Source of the DNA: CAVSNH01 sp963729275
GTDB taxonomy: Bacteria; Actinomycetota; Acidimicrobiia; Acidimicrobiales; RAAP-2
Length of the DNA: 64,000 nt
Assembly (NCBI GenBank): GCA_963729275.1
Contig: CAVSNH010000013.1
Coordinates: 558,001-622,000 of the forward strand
Direction: 5' to 3'
Part shown: positions 32,312 through 41,200 of the stretch, in pieces
Layout: the number at the start of each line of letters is the position of its first letter
Position numbering within the stretch: the stretch's first letter is position 1
The notes under the pieces: generated by a model
What the model was told of the DNA's origin: nothing
The model's database searches: none
The model's input: only the letters and a program-made list of their open reading frames with translations
Translations under genes and position numbers: made by a program

Positions 32312-33130
32312 TCATGGCGCCGGGTCGAGCAGACCACCTGTAGTCATGGCAAACATGGCCTCGTCGTCGGACCGTCGCCAGATGTCGACCAGCCCGTCGG
32401 ACAGCGGGTCGCAACCGTGTCGCATCCGGCCGGTGTCCTCGAGGATGGCGTCCGCGATGCGAGCCGCCGCCGCCATGGGGTCGGCGACCATCGGATCGGC
32501 ACTCTCCGCCCGCAGCCGCGAGGCCCGTTCAGCCATCGCCCGATAGCGCTCGAAACGGGCTGCCGGTGGCTTTCCCTGGCTGAGACGGAACATGTCGGTG
32601 TCGATAGGGCCGGGCATGATCTCGACGACGCGGATCCCGGAGGGCGCGAGCTCGATCCGGAGCGTGTCCGACAGGGCGGAGACGGCCGCCTTGGTGGCCC
32701 GGTAGGCCGAGTAGAAGGGAACGGTGGCGAGGATCGACGACGAGGTCACGTTGCAGATGACGGCCGGTCGGTTCGAGCGAAGAGTGGGAATGGCCGCCTT
32801 GGTGAGGGCCACCACCCCAAGGACATTGGTCTCGAAGAGTGCTCGCCAATCGTCGAGGTCCGAGTGCTCGACCGGCAGGTACTCGGAGTCCACGCCGGCG
32901 TTGTTGACCAGCACCCGGAGATCGTCGGGCAGGTCGTAGGTGGCCGGGTCGGTGACGTCCAGGCGGGCCACCCGGAGGCGGCCCGATGACGCCTCCACCA
33001 AGCCGGCCCCGCCGTCCGGATCCCGCATGGTGGCAACAACCTCGAAGCCCCGGTCGGCGAGCTCGACCGCCACCGCCCGGCCGATGCCTCTGCTGGCCCC
33101 GGTGACCAGGGCGCTTCCTTTGATGTCCAC
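32312..33130 (-). CDS. Short-chain dehydrogenase/reductase
   Basis: 272 residues of the classical SDR family. It has the NAD(P)-binding TGASRGIG near the N-terminus, NNAG in VNNAGVD, the catalytic Ser in NVTSSS, and YRATK as Y-x3-K. Basic MRDP after the second strand suggests NADP(H). Substrate unknown. Start is the GTG at 33130 with GGAAGGAG upstream. The gene stands alone, 188 bp downstream of the end of copA on the same strand. Confidence 0.9.
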   Translation of the reverse strand: MDIKGSALVTGASRGIGRAVAVELADRGFEVVATMRDPDGGAGLVEASSGRLRVARLDVTDPATYDLPDDLRVLVNNAGVDSEYLPVEHSDLDDWRALFETNVLGVVALTKAAIPTLRSNRPAVICNVTSSSILATVPFYSAYRATKAAVSALSDTLRIELAPSGIRVVEIMPGPIDTDMFRLSQGKPPAARFERYRAMAERASRLRAESADPMVADPMAAAARIADAILEDTGRMRHGCDPLSDGLVDIWRRSDDEAMFAMTTGGLLDPAP

Positions 33131-33318
33131 GGCGTTGCTCCTTCCCGGGTCCTAAGGGACCGACATCATCCCCGCATCCAAGGGTCGGCGGCGCCGGCGT
33201 CATGACACCGGCGCCCTGGTCCGATCAACCGACAAGTTGTAGTAGACGCCTGACGAGCACCGGGGTCGTGCCATTGAGACGGCCGTCATGCCGAGCCGGC
33301 GGACTGAGCGTCTCCCCG

Positions 33319-35631
33319 CTACGAAACGACGGAGAGCTCGACTGAGGCGCCCAAAGCTGGCGCCGGCCGCGCCTCGGCGGGCGCCCCATGGCCCAGCCGG
33401 GAGCTGTTCCAGACCACGAAGCCCGAGGACAGGGCCATGGCTGCCGCCGCGATCAGCGGATCGAGGAGCCCGAGGGCAGCCAGTGGGATGGCGACGACGT
33501 TGTAACAAAAGGCCCACACGAGGTTGGAGCGGATGGTGCGCAGGGTGCGCCGGGCCAGATCGATGGCGGCAGGAACGGCCCGGAGGTCATCCCGCACGAT
33601 GACCATCTCGGCGGCACCCATGGCCACGTCGGTCCCCGACCCGACGGCGATGCCGAGGTCGGCGGCGGCCAGCGCCGGGCCGTCGTTGACACCGTCGCCG
33701 ACCATGGCGACCGAGCAGCCCTCATCCTGAAGATGCCGGACGACCGCCACCTTGTCCGACGGGAGGGCCCCGGCCACCACCTCCTCGATCCCGAGCGTCC
33801 GGGCCATGGCTCGGGCCGCGCCCTCGTGGTCGCCGCTCAAGAGGACGCAGCGCAGGCCGAGAGCGCGCAACTGGCCCACGGCGAGCGCCGCCGTGGTCCG
33901 CAGCGAGTCGGACGCGGTCAGGACGCCGGCCACCGCGCCGTCCCGACTGAGGACGACCACCGCCTTCCCCTCTGCCTCCCATGCAGTGCAGCGGCCGGCC
34001 AGCTCGGGCGGAAGCTCCCCGGACAGCGACGAGCGAGAGCCGATGGTCACGGCGTGGCCGTCCACCGTGCCACTCACACCGAGCCCGGGGGTGGCCACAA
34101 ACGACGTGAGCTCCCCGAGGCGACCGCTCTCTTCACGAGCCCTCGCGGCCAAGGCCTGCCCGATCGGATGCTCCGACGCCTGTTCCAGCGTGCCGGCCCA
34201 CATCAGCAGCTGGCCCACGTCCACGGCCTCGACGCCGGCCACGTCGGTCACCACCATGCGACCCTCGGTGAGCGTTCCCGTCTTGTCGAGGACGACCGTG
34301 TCGATCTGTCGCGAGGACTCGAAGGCCCGATAGCCCTTGAAGAAGATGCCGGTGCGGGCCCCGACCCCGGCCGCCACGACCAGCGCCGCCGGAGTGGCCA
34401 GACCGAGCGCGCAGGGACAGGCGATGATGAGGACGGACAGCGCCGCGCTGACTGCCTGTCCGGAGGTGGCACCGGCAAGGAGCCAGCCCGACAGCGTGGC
34501 TATTGCCGCCAGCAGCACGATCGGGACGAAGACGGCCGAGATCCGATCGGCCAGACGCTGGGCGGCGGCCTTCTCGTCCTGAGCCCGCTCGACGAGCCGC
34601 ACCATCTCGGCTAACTGGGTGTCGTCGCCCACGTGCCTGGCGGTGACGACCAGCCGGCCCCCGACCGAGACCGTGCCCCCCTGCACCGCCTGGCCGGGAC
34701 CGACGTCGACCGGGATCGACTCGCCGGTCATGGCGCTGCGGTCCATCGACGACGAGCCGGCCAGCACGACGCCGTCGGCCGCTACCCTCTCGCCCGGCCG
34801 GACCACGAAACGATCGCCGACGGCGAGCTCTGAGATCGGGCGGCGGCGCTCGGCGCCGTCCTCCTCGAGCACGCAGACGTCCTTGGTCGACAAGCCGGCG
34901 AGGGCTCGGAGGGCGCGCCCGGCACGTCGCCGCGACGTCGCTTCGAAGTAGCGGCCAGCCAGGAGGAAGGTGGTCACCCCGGCAGCCACGTCGATGTAGA
35001 TGGAGCCACCGTTCCCGTGCGACAACACGAACAGGACCGACTGGTGGGCGCGGCCCAGATCCCGCCAGAACATGGCGTAGAGGGACCAGCCGACCGACGC
35101 CAGGATGCCGATGGAGACGAGGGTGTCCATCGTCATCGTGCGATGGCGGGCACTGCGGACAGCGCCGACGTAGAAGGGCCATGCCGCCCACCCGACGACG
35201 GGAGCGGCCAGGGCGATGACCAGCCACTGCCACCCCGGGAAGCGGACGGTGGGCACCAGCCAGAAGGCGATCGAGAGGTCGCACAGTGGCATGAACAGCG
35301 CCGCGGCCACGACCAGGCGGCGCCCGAGGGACCGGGCCCGGCGCTCGAGCTCGTCATCGGTGACGGCGGCGGAGCCCGACTCCCCGACCGGCCGCGCCGA
35401 GTACCCGGCTGCCGCCACCTCGTCGATGACCCGATCGACCGGGACGCGACCGTCGATCACCAACGCGGCCCGCTCGCTCGCCAGGTTGACCCGGGCCGAC
35501 ACGCCGTCCATCCGATTGAGGCGTCGCTCGATGCGGGCAGCGCAAGCGCCACAGGTCATGCCACCCACAGCCAGGGTGACCTCGACGGGGTCGGCTACGG
35601 CACCCCTCGGCCGGCGTTCGGTGACCGTCAC
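33319..35631 (-). CDS. copA: Copper-exporting P-type ATPase
   Basis: 770 residues. It has one N-terminal heavy-metal-associated domain (GMTCGAC, Cys 27 and Cys 30), eight membrane helices, the transport-site CPC motif (IACPCALG), the phosphorylated Asp in DKTGTLTEG, the SEHPIG motif of heavy-metal pumps and GDGVNDGPALA at the hinge. It moves monovalent copper out of the cytoplasm at the cost of ATP. The GTG start at 35631 has GGAAGATGGGG upstream. The CtaG gene ends 52 bp before it on the same strand. CopA may therefore supply copper to a haem-copper oxidase as well as detoxify. No CsoR-type repressor is adjacent. Confidence 0.94.
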   Translation of the reverse strand: MTVTERRPRGAVADPVEVTLAVGGMTCGACAARIERRLNRMDGVSARVNLASERAALVIDGRVPVDRVIDEVAAAGYSARPVGESGSAAVTDDELERRARSLGRRLVVAAALFMPLCDLSIAFWLVPTVRFPGWQWLVIALAAPVVGWAAWPFYVGAVRSARHRTMTMDTLVSIGILASVGWSLYAMFWRDLGRAHQSVLFVLSHGNGGSIYIDVAAGVTTFLLAGRYFEATSRRRAGRALRALAGLSTKDVCVLEEDGAERRRPISELAVGDRFVVRPGERVAADGVVLAGSSSMDRSAMTGESIPVDVGPGQAVQGGTVSVGGRLVVTARHVGDDTQLAEMVRLVERAQDEKAAAQRLADRISAVFVPIVLLAAIATLSGWLLAGATSGQAVSAALSVLIIACPCALGLATPAALVVAAGVGARTGIFFKGYRAFESSRQIDTVVLDKTGTLTEGRMVVTDVAGVEAVDVGQLLMWAGTLEQASEHPIGQALAARAREESGRLGELTSFVATPGLGVSGTVDGHAVTIGSRSSLSGELPPELAGRCTAWEAEGKAVVVLSRDGAVAGVLTASDSLRTTAALAVGQLRALGLRCVLLSGDHEGAARAMARTLGIEEVVAGALPSDKVAVVRHLQDEGCSVAMVGDGVNDGPALAAADLGIAVGSGTDVAMGAAEMVIVRDDLRAVPAAIDLARRTLRTIRSNLVWAFCYNVVAIPLAALGLLDPLIAAAAMALSSGFVVWNSSRLGHGAPAEARPAPALGASVELSVVS

Positions 35632-35683
35632 CGCCCCATCTTCCCGCACCCAGCCCACCTGCCCGGAACCGCGGTCGGTTGCC

Positions 35684-36628
35684 TCATGGTCTCGGGTCCT
35701 CGAGCGTCTGGGCCTGGGCGCCGCCGCCTTCTGGTCCACGGGCCGACTGCCGCTGAGCCTCGTCGAGCTGTCGGTCGAGCTCGACCCCACGCCGCTCTTC
35801 GTAGCGCACCCACAGCACGGCGACGGGCGCCATCCCGAGGAACATCAGCGTGTCCCCGCCGACCCACATGATGTCGCCCCCGATATGCAGGTCCAAGACC
35901 GGTGAAGGGCCCCACGAGCGGTGCTGGGCCAAGTAGGCCGAGAACACCTCGTGGGACGTCGAGGCCAGGGTCAGGCCGGTGAAGGTGTCGACCGGGACGG
36001 CCAGCGCCAAGAAGACGAGCCGGACTCCGGGATGGAGACGATGGCGGCTCGGCTCGATGGCCACGACGTGGCGCCAGAACAGGTAGCCCACGACGAGGAA
36101 CATCACGTGCTCGAAGAACTGGACCGTCGGGTGCTCCAGGGTGAGGTTGAAGAAGTTGGTGAGATGACAGAGGGGGATGAGGAAGGCGTAGAGGACGAAG
36201 TCGACGACGGGATGGGCGACCACCTCGGCCACCTTGGAGGACAGCCAACGATCGACGATCCGATGCGCCTCGCCGGTGGTGGAACGCTCGAGCAGTTCGG
36301 CCGGCGCACCCATGGCCAGCAGGGGGGCGGCCACCATGATGAGCAGCAGGTGCTGGATCATGTGGTCGTAGAAGAGGACACCCTCGTAGACGCCGAGGAT
36401 GGAGTCGGTGGCCACCAGCACGCCGACGAGGCCACCGATGAAGGCCACCGTTCGCCGCCTCGACCAGGGCTGGTCGGGGTCGAGCCTGGCGACCCGCCGA
36501 GCGGAGGTGACGTAGAGCGCCCCGGCCACGATGACCAGCGGGAGGAACAGGTCGAGGCGAACGTCGCCCAGTCGTCCCCACCCGATGGGCGGCAGGACCG
36601 AGTCGAGGACAAGAGGCATGGACGTCAT
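35684..36628 (-). CDS. ctaG: Cytochrome c oxidase assembly factor CtaG (caa3 type)
   Basis: 314 residues, polytopic with about seven membrane helices. It has the family's histidine-rich motifs: YDHMIQHLLLIMVAAPLLAMGAP, then FLIPLCHLTNFFNLTLEHP and FFEHVMFLVVGYLFW, then WVGGDTLMF. These His residues are suited to copper handling. Homologues help assemble the CuB/CuA centres of haem-copper oxidase. It lies directly upstream of copA, on the same strand, so the pair is probably one transcript. ATG start at 36628. The C-terminal 50 residues are polar and unconserved. Confidence 0.9.
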   Translation of the reverse strand: MTSMPLVLDSVLPPIGWGRLGDVRLDLFLPLVIVAGALYVTSARRVARLDPDQPWSRRRTVAFIGGLVGVLVATDSILGVYEGVLFYDHMIQHLLLIMVAAPLLAMGAPAELLERSTTGEAHRIVDRWLSSKVAEVVAHPVVDFVLYAFLIPLCHLTNFFNLTLEHPTVQFFEHVMFLVVGYLFWRHVVAIEPSRHRLHPGVRLVFLALAVPVDTFTGLTLASTSHEVFSAYLAQHRSWGPSPVLDLHIGGDIMWVGGDTLMFLGMAPVAVLWVRYEERRGVELDRQLDEAQRQSARGPEGGGAQAQTLEDPRP

Positions 36629-36790
36629 CGGCCCAGGAGGTAGCAGGAGCCACAGCCGTCATCCACCTCGGACGCCGGTGTCCGGTCGGCGCGGGTGAAG
36701 GTTGGCACGTCGGTTTCCATCGGATCGCCGTCCCGATCGTCGGGGGCAGGCCCTCCCTATCGCCGCACCGGTGCGATCGTCAAGGTGGGT

Positions 36791-37564
36791 TCAGACCGCG
36801 GTGGCCAGAAGACGGACCTCGGCCGAGGTCACCGCCTGACCGCTCACCGTCACCCGGTCGCCCTCTCGCCGCATGCCCACGACACCGCCCCGAGCCGAGG
36901 CCTGCTCACCGACCAGAGTGTCGACTCCGAGGCGAGGACCCCAGAACTCGGCCAGCGTGCAGTGGGCAGATCCGGTTGCCGGGTCCTCGGGAATCCCCGA
37001 CTGGGGCGCGAAGAAGCGGCTCACGCAATGGATCCCCGGACGGTCACCGGCGGCGGTCACGATCAGGCCTCGGACGGGCAGTGCGGCAATGGCGCCGAGG
37101 TCCGGCTCGAGATCCCGGACGATGTCCGCGCTCGACAGCTGCACGAGCGCATCCGCACGCCCCACCCCGTACCACTGCACACCGGGAAGCTCCAGAGTGT
37201 CGGGAAGGTCGGACTCGACCGGCACGTCGGCAGGCATGTCCATGGCGATCCATTCACCGTCCGGCCGGCACGTGAGCAGGCCGCTGCGAGTATTGAACCG
37301 GGCCGCGCCTCCGAGGACGTGAGCGGCAGCCAGGGTGGCGTGGCCGCACAAGTCGACCTCGGTGGTCGGGGTGAACCACCGGAGGTCGTAGTCGCCGTCG
37401 GCGCGAGGGACGACGAAGGCCGTCTCGGACAGGTTCATCTCCCGGGCGATGGCCTGCATCTGCCGGTCCTCGGGGAAGGCGTCGACCACGGCCACGGCCG
37501 CCGGGTTCCCGTGGAACGGTTGGTCGGTGAAGGAATCGACCACGACGAGCTGCACCTCAGCCAC
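36791..37564 (-). CDS. PhzF-family isomerase-like protein
   Basis: 257 residues of the PhzF/DapF-like fold. The opening QLVVVDSFTDQPFHGNPAAV, the catalytic Glu in LSETAFV and the GHATLAAAHVL block are all present. The second lobe has EDPATGSAHCTL. PhzF isomerises an enol carboxylate in phenazine synthesis, but most homologues, including isolated ones such as this, have unknown substrates; no phenazine genes are here. The GTG start at 37564 overlaps the VOC gene's stop by 8 bp, so the two are translationally coupled. Confidence 0.88.
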   Translation of the reverse strand: MAEVQLVVVDSFTDQPFHGNPAAVAVVDAFPEDRQMQAIAREMNLSETAFVVPRADGDYDLRWFTPTTEVDLCGHATLAAAHVLGGAARFNTRSGLLTCRPDGEWIAMDMPADVPVESDLPDTLELPGVQWYGVGRADALVQLSSADIVRDLEPDLGAIAALPVRGLIVTAAGDRPGIHCVSRFFAPQSGIPEDPATGSAHCTLAEFWGPRLGVDTLVGEQASARGGVVGMRREGDRVTVSGQAVTSAEVRLLATAV

Positions 37565-37943
37565 CGCTCCCGTAGGGCCTGGTGATGATCTCGAGCAGGT
37601 GCCCGTCGGGATCGCGGAAGTACACGCCACGCCCACCGTCGTTGTCGTTGACCTCCCCGGCACGGCTGAGCCCGGGATCGGCCCAGTAGTCCTGCCGTTC
37701 ACGGACGCGCCCGACGATCTCGTCGAACTCCTGCTCGGAGGCGAGGAAGGCGTAGTGCTGCGATGCGATCTCGGTGTCGGGAGTCGTGTCGTGGAAGTCG
37801 AGTGAGACACCGTTGTCCATCTCGACGACCAGGAACGGGCCGAAGGCCGCCGGCTCGCCGAGGCCGAGGGTGTCGGTCAGGTAGGCAGCCGAGGCCTTCT
37901 TGTCGTGGCACCAGACGATGGTGTGGTTGAGCGATGGCGGCAT
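37557..37943 (-). CDS. Glyoxalase/VOC superfamily protein
   Basis: 128 residues, one VOC domain (NHTIVWCHDKKASAAYLTDTLGL, then YFRDPDGHLLEIITRPY at the end, with the metal-binding His and Glu positions HLLE). A distant relative of glyoxalase I and extradiol dioxygenases, with no assured substrate. It is followed by the PhzF-like gene with an 8-bp overlap. ATG at 37943 with GAGGGAGG upstream. Confidence 0.86.
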   Translation of the reverse strand: MPPSLNHTIVWCHDKKASAAYLTDTLGLGEPAAFGPFLVVEMDNGVSLDFHDTTPDTEIASQHYAFLASEQEFDEIVGRVRERQDYWADPGLSRAGEVNDNDGGRGVYFRDPDGHLLEIITRPYGSGG

Positions 37944-38062
37944 GAGGCCTCCCTCGTCGTTGTCTCGTGCGGCGGACCGAAGCCGGTGCCGCTCGAATGA
38001 TTATCGTCCCCGAGACCGACCTTCCGACGGCCGAGCCCAGACGGTGTCCGAGCGGCCTGGTC

Positions 38063-38068
38063 TACTCT
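38063..38068 (+). promoter_or_regulatory. Candidate -10 hexamer (TACTCT) of the lipoprotein hydrolase gene
   Basis: TACTCT ends 6 bp before the GTG at 38075 without a ribosome-binding site between them, as in a leaderless transcript. Confidence 0.4.
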
Positions 38069-38074
38069 CCGCCG

Positions 38075-39448
38075 GTGACGCCACGACGGGAGCGATGGGG
38101 CCAGGTGACCTGCATCGTGGCCGGGCTCGTGGTGGCGCTCTCGACCGCCGCATGCTCCGGCGCGTCGACCGCCGCCCCCCCATCGAGACCGGCACTCGAA
38201 ACGTACGCCGTCGGCACGCTCACCGACACCTTCGTCGACACCAGCCGGCCCACCGCGGCCTGGGGCCCGAATCCGGCGCGCCCCTCGCGCACGCTGGTCA
38301 CGACCGTCTGGTACCCGGCCACCGGCAGGCCTGGCACCTCGCCCAAGGTGGGGGCGGCACCCGACCGGCAGAGCGCCCCCTATCCGCTGATCGTCTTCGG
38401 CCACGGGCTCGGGGCCACGCCACAGACCTACGGGAAGCTGCTGGCGAGTTGGGCGGCCGCCGGGTACGTGGTGGCGGCACCCCTCTTCCCCCTCTCGAGC
38501 GGCAGGACGCCGGGCGGCCCTGACGGGGGCGACATCGGTAACCAACCGGGCGACATGAGCTACGTCATCAGCGCCGTCCTCCGGGTCAGTGGCACGCGCG
38601 GCGGCACGCTGTCGGGCCTCGTCGACCCCCACGAGGTCGGTGCAGCCGGGCACTCGAACGGTGCCATCACCACCCTCGGGCTCGTGGCCAACACCTGCTG
38701 CTTGGACCCGCGGGTGAAGGCAGCGGTGGTGATGGCGGGGACGACCGAGGGCTTCCCCACCGGCCGCTACGTGCTGCCCGAGGCACCGCCCCTCCTACTC
38801 GTGCACGGAACCGACGACGACTTCGTCCCCTACCAGGACGCCGTCCTCGTCTTCAACCAGGCCCGTGGCCCCAAGGGGCTGCTCACCATCCACGGGGGCA
38901 GCCACGCGTCGGCGGCGGCGTTGGCGGCGCCGTCGGCGGCAAGCGTCATCCGGGCCACCACCGACTTCTTCGACGCCTACCTCCGCCACGATCCCGGCGC
39001 CATCGACCACCTCGAGGGTGACGCACGCCCGCGAGTCACGACCGTCGACTTCGTTCCCACCGTGGGATCCACCGCCAAGCTGCCGGTACCCCCCCTTCCC
39101 GTCGTCCGTCTCCACGCCTCCGTCACCCCGAGCACGAACCTGACCAACGGGCAGCCGGTCACCGTCCGGTGGAGTGGCTATACGGCCGGCAAGGTGGTCA
39201 ACGTGCTCGAGTGCTCACACGTGGACCTGGCCAGCGCCGACTCGTCCGGCTGTGACTTCTCCAACGCAGCCATCCTGCACATCGACCTGTCGGGCAGCGG
39301 CTCCCTCACCATGAAGGTGGCGACCGGAGCGGTCGGCAACGGCGTCTGCGACGCCGCCCACCCCTGCCACATCGTCGTCAACGACGCCAGCTCGACCGTG
39401 CCCTCCTACAGCCGTGAGCTGCCCATCACCTTCGCCGCTCAGCCCTGA
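38075..39448 (+). CDS. Lipoprotein alpha/beta hydrolase with a C-terminal neocarzinostatin-like domain
   Basis: 457 residues. The signal peptide ends in a lipobox (STAAC, Cys 27), so the protein should be lipid-anchored outside. Residues about 40-310 are an alpha/beta hydrolase like PAF-acetylhydrolase or cutinase relatives. The nucleophile is Ser 194 in GHSNG, with Asp 248 or 249 in HGTDDDFVP and His 277 in GGSHAS. Residues about 345-457 resemble the neocarzinostatin fold: VTPSTNLTNGQPVTV, VLEC, then two Cys pairs (380 with 393, 425 with 431) spaced like the two disulfides of that family. This domain binds hydrophobic ligands in known members. The combination is unusual. GTG start supported by the upstream -10. 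Confidence 0.82.
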   Translation: MTPRRERWGQVTCIVAGLVVALSTAACSGASTAAPPSRPALETYAVGTLTDTFVDTSRPTAAWGPNPARPSRTLVTTVWYPATGRPGTSPKVGAAPDRQSAPYPLIVFGHGLGATPQTYGKLLASWAAAGYVVAAPLFPLSSGRTPGGPDGGDIGNQPGDMSYVISAVLRVSGTRGGTLSGLVDPHEVGAAGHSNGAITTLGLVANTCCLDPRVKAAVVMAGTTEGFPTGRYVLPEAPPLLLVHGTDDDFVPYQDAVLVFNQARGPKGLLTIHGGSHASAAALAAPSAASVIRATTDFFDAYLRHDPGAIDHLEGDARPRVTTVDFVPTVGSTAKLPVPPLPVVRLHASVTPSTNLTNGQPVTVRWSGYTAGKVVNVLECSHVDLASADSSGCDFSNAAILHIDLSGSGSLTMKVATGAVGNGVCDAAHPCHIVVNDASSTVPSYSRELPITFAAQP

Positions 39449-39535
39449 CCGACGACGGGAGCGCTGCGGGTGGAATCCCTCCAAGTGGAGACCGACGTGA
39501 ACCGGGCACCCGGAGGACCCGAGGGAGAGAGACGT

Positions 39536-41200
39536 TCAGGCCAGGAGCGCCCGGGCGTTTCGGATGGCCAGCGCCACCAGTGTGAGCGTCGGCCCGTAGC
39601 CGGCACTGGTCGGGAACGGGGACGAGTCGCAGATGATCACGTTCGGCACGGAATGGACCCGGCCCCAAGGGTCGCAGACCGACGTGGCCGGGTCGGTCCC
39701 CATCCGGGTCGTGCCCATCACGTGACGTGACACCGGGATGCGGCCGAGCTTGCCCCGCGAGCTGCTGCGCGTGCTGCCGACGTCGGGGGAGGTAACCGAC
39801 CTGGCCCACGTGGCCCCGGCCTCGGCCAGGATGGCCTCGAGCTTCGGGGCGTAGAAGGCGGAGGCGACCAGCTCGTGTTGGTGCGGGTGATAGGTCGTCC
39901 GGGCCACGGGCAGCCCGTGGACGTCCTTGACCTGTGGGTCGAGCTCGATGCGATTGGTGGGCAGCGGCAGGTCCTCCCCCTGCATGGTGAACCCGACCAG
40001 GTGGTCGCGCATGGGAGAGGTGCGCATCAGCTCCTTGTGGGTCGAGCCCCAGGGATAGAACTTCGCCTCGAGCATCGGGTGGGCCGCGCCCCCATGCTCG
40101 ACCAGCCCGCCCTTGATCCACGGCAGGCCGGCGTCGCGAGCCGCGGCCCGGGCTTCGTCGCTCACGATGATGTGATCGTCGTGCACGTGGGTCACGGCCC
40201 TTCCCTTGTGAGCGTGGATCCGCTCCGGGAGGTGGCCGAAGGTCAGCGTCTGGAAGTGGAACATCAGGTTGCGACCGATCACCGGGTGGTCGAAGCCGGA
40301 GAGCAAGAGGAGGCGGGGGGTCTCCATGGCCCCGCCGGCCAGGACGACGGTGTCGGCCGTCTCGGTGCGGCGCTCCCCCTCGGCGTCGATCCACTCGACG
40401 CCGGTGGCGCGGCCGCCCTGGACCAGGATGCGGGACACGAACGAGTCCGGCCGCAGCTCGGCCCGACCGGTAAGGAGGGCCCGCTGGAGCAAGGCCACCG
40501 GGTCCCCCTTGGCGTGAATGGGGCATCCGTAATAGGCGCAGAACCCGCAGTTGTTGCAGGCCGGCCGGCCGTCGTAGGGGACCGAATTGCATCCGGTGGG
40601 GGCCGGGTAGGGGTGGTAGCCGAGCCGCTCGGCGGCTGCGCTGGTGAGGACCGCGCAGTACATCGGGGCCCCGGGGGGCATGGGATAGGGGCCGGAGCGC
40701 CGGGCGGCGAAGGGGTTGGCGCCAGCCTCGCCGGCTACGCCGACCAGCCGCTCGGCCTCGGTGTAGTACGGCTCGAGCTCGTCGTAGCCGAACGGCCAGT
40801 CGGCGACCGACGCACCCTCGATGGGTCCGAGCTCGGAGAGCTCGTAGAAGTCGTCCTCCCGAAAGCGCGGGAGCTTGCCGTCGGCGTGGACCCCGCCGCC
40901 GCCCACAGTGGCCGGCAGGTTGTTGACATCCCCCACGTGCAACCGGTCGCCGTCCTCCTCGCTCATCCGGAAGGTCCGTGGCTCGAGCCAGGGGTCGGGC
41001 CCGAGGAAGTGGCGGCCCCAGAACTTGATCTCGTCGTTCGAGTACTCCCCGAGCAGGCGCTCGGGGTTGTCGAGGTCGATCAGGCGGTTGCGGCCCCGCT
41101 CGAAGATCACTACCGACCGGCCACCAGCCGTGAGGACGTCAGCCGCCGTCGACCCTCCGGGCCCGGAACCGATCACGATCACGTCGAACTCGCGGCTCAT
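39536..41200 (-). CDS. GMC-family FAD-dependent oxidoreductase (glucose/gluconate-type dehydrogenase large subunit)
   Basis: 554 residues. It has the FAD-binding GSGPGGSTAADVL at about 11-23 and the family's C-terminal TTRMGTDPATSVCD block. The catalytic His is probably in the HVMGTTRMG stretch or the related YHPHQHEL region. Between them is a cysteine cluster, C204, C215, C218, C221 and C226 (CNNCGFCAYYGC), placed as the 3Fe-4S ligands of bacterial FAD glucose dehydrogenase. It has no signal peptide. The start is the ATG at 41200, which overlaps the stop of the small-subunit gene by 4 bp. A sugar, polyol or sugar acid is the likely substrate. Confidence 0.85.
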   Translation of the reverse strand: MSREFDVIVIGSGPGGSTAADVLTAGGRSVVIFERGRNRLIDLDNPERLLGEYSNDEIKFWGRHFLGPDPWLEPRTFRMSEEDGDRLHVGDVNNLPATVGGGGVHADGKLPRFREDDFYELSELGPIEGASVADWPFGYDELEPYYTEAERLVGVAGEAGANPFAARRSGPYPMPPGAPMYCAVLTSAAAERLGYHPYPAPTGCNSVPYDGRPACNNCGFCAYYGCPIHAKGDPVALLQRALLTGRAELRPDSFVSRILVQGGRATGVEWIDAEGERRTETADTVVLAGGAMETPRLLLLSGFDHPVIGRNLMFHFQTLTFGHLPERIHAHKGRAVTHVHDDHIIVSDEARAAARDAGLPWIKGGLVEHGGAAHPMLEAKFYPWGSTHKELMRTSPMRDHLVGFTMQGEDLPLPTNRIELDPQVKDVHGLPVARTTYHPHQHELVASAFYAPKLEAILAEAGATWARSVTSPDVGSTRSSSRGKLGRIPVSRHVMGTTRMGTDPATSVCDPWGRVHSVPNVIICDSSPFPTSAGYGPTLTLVALAIRNARALLA

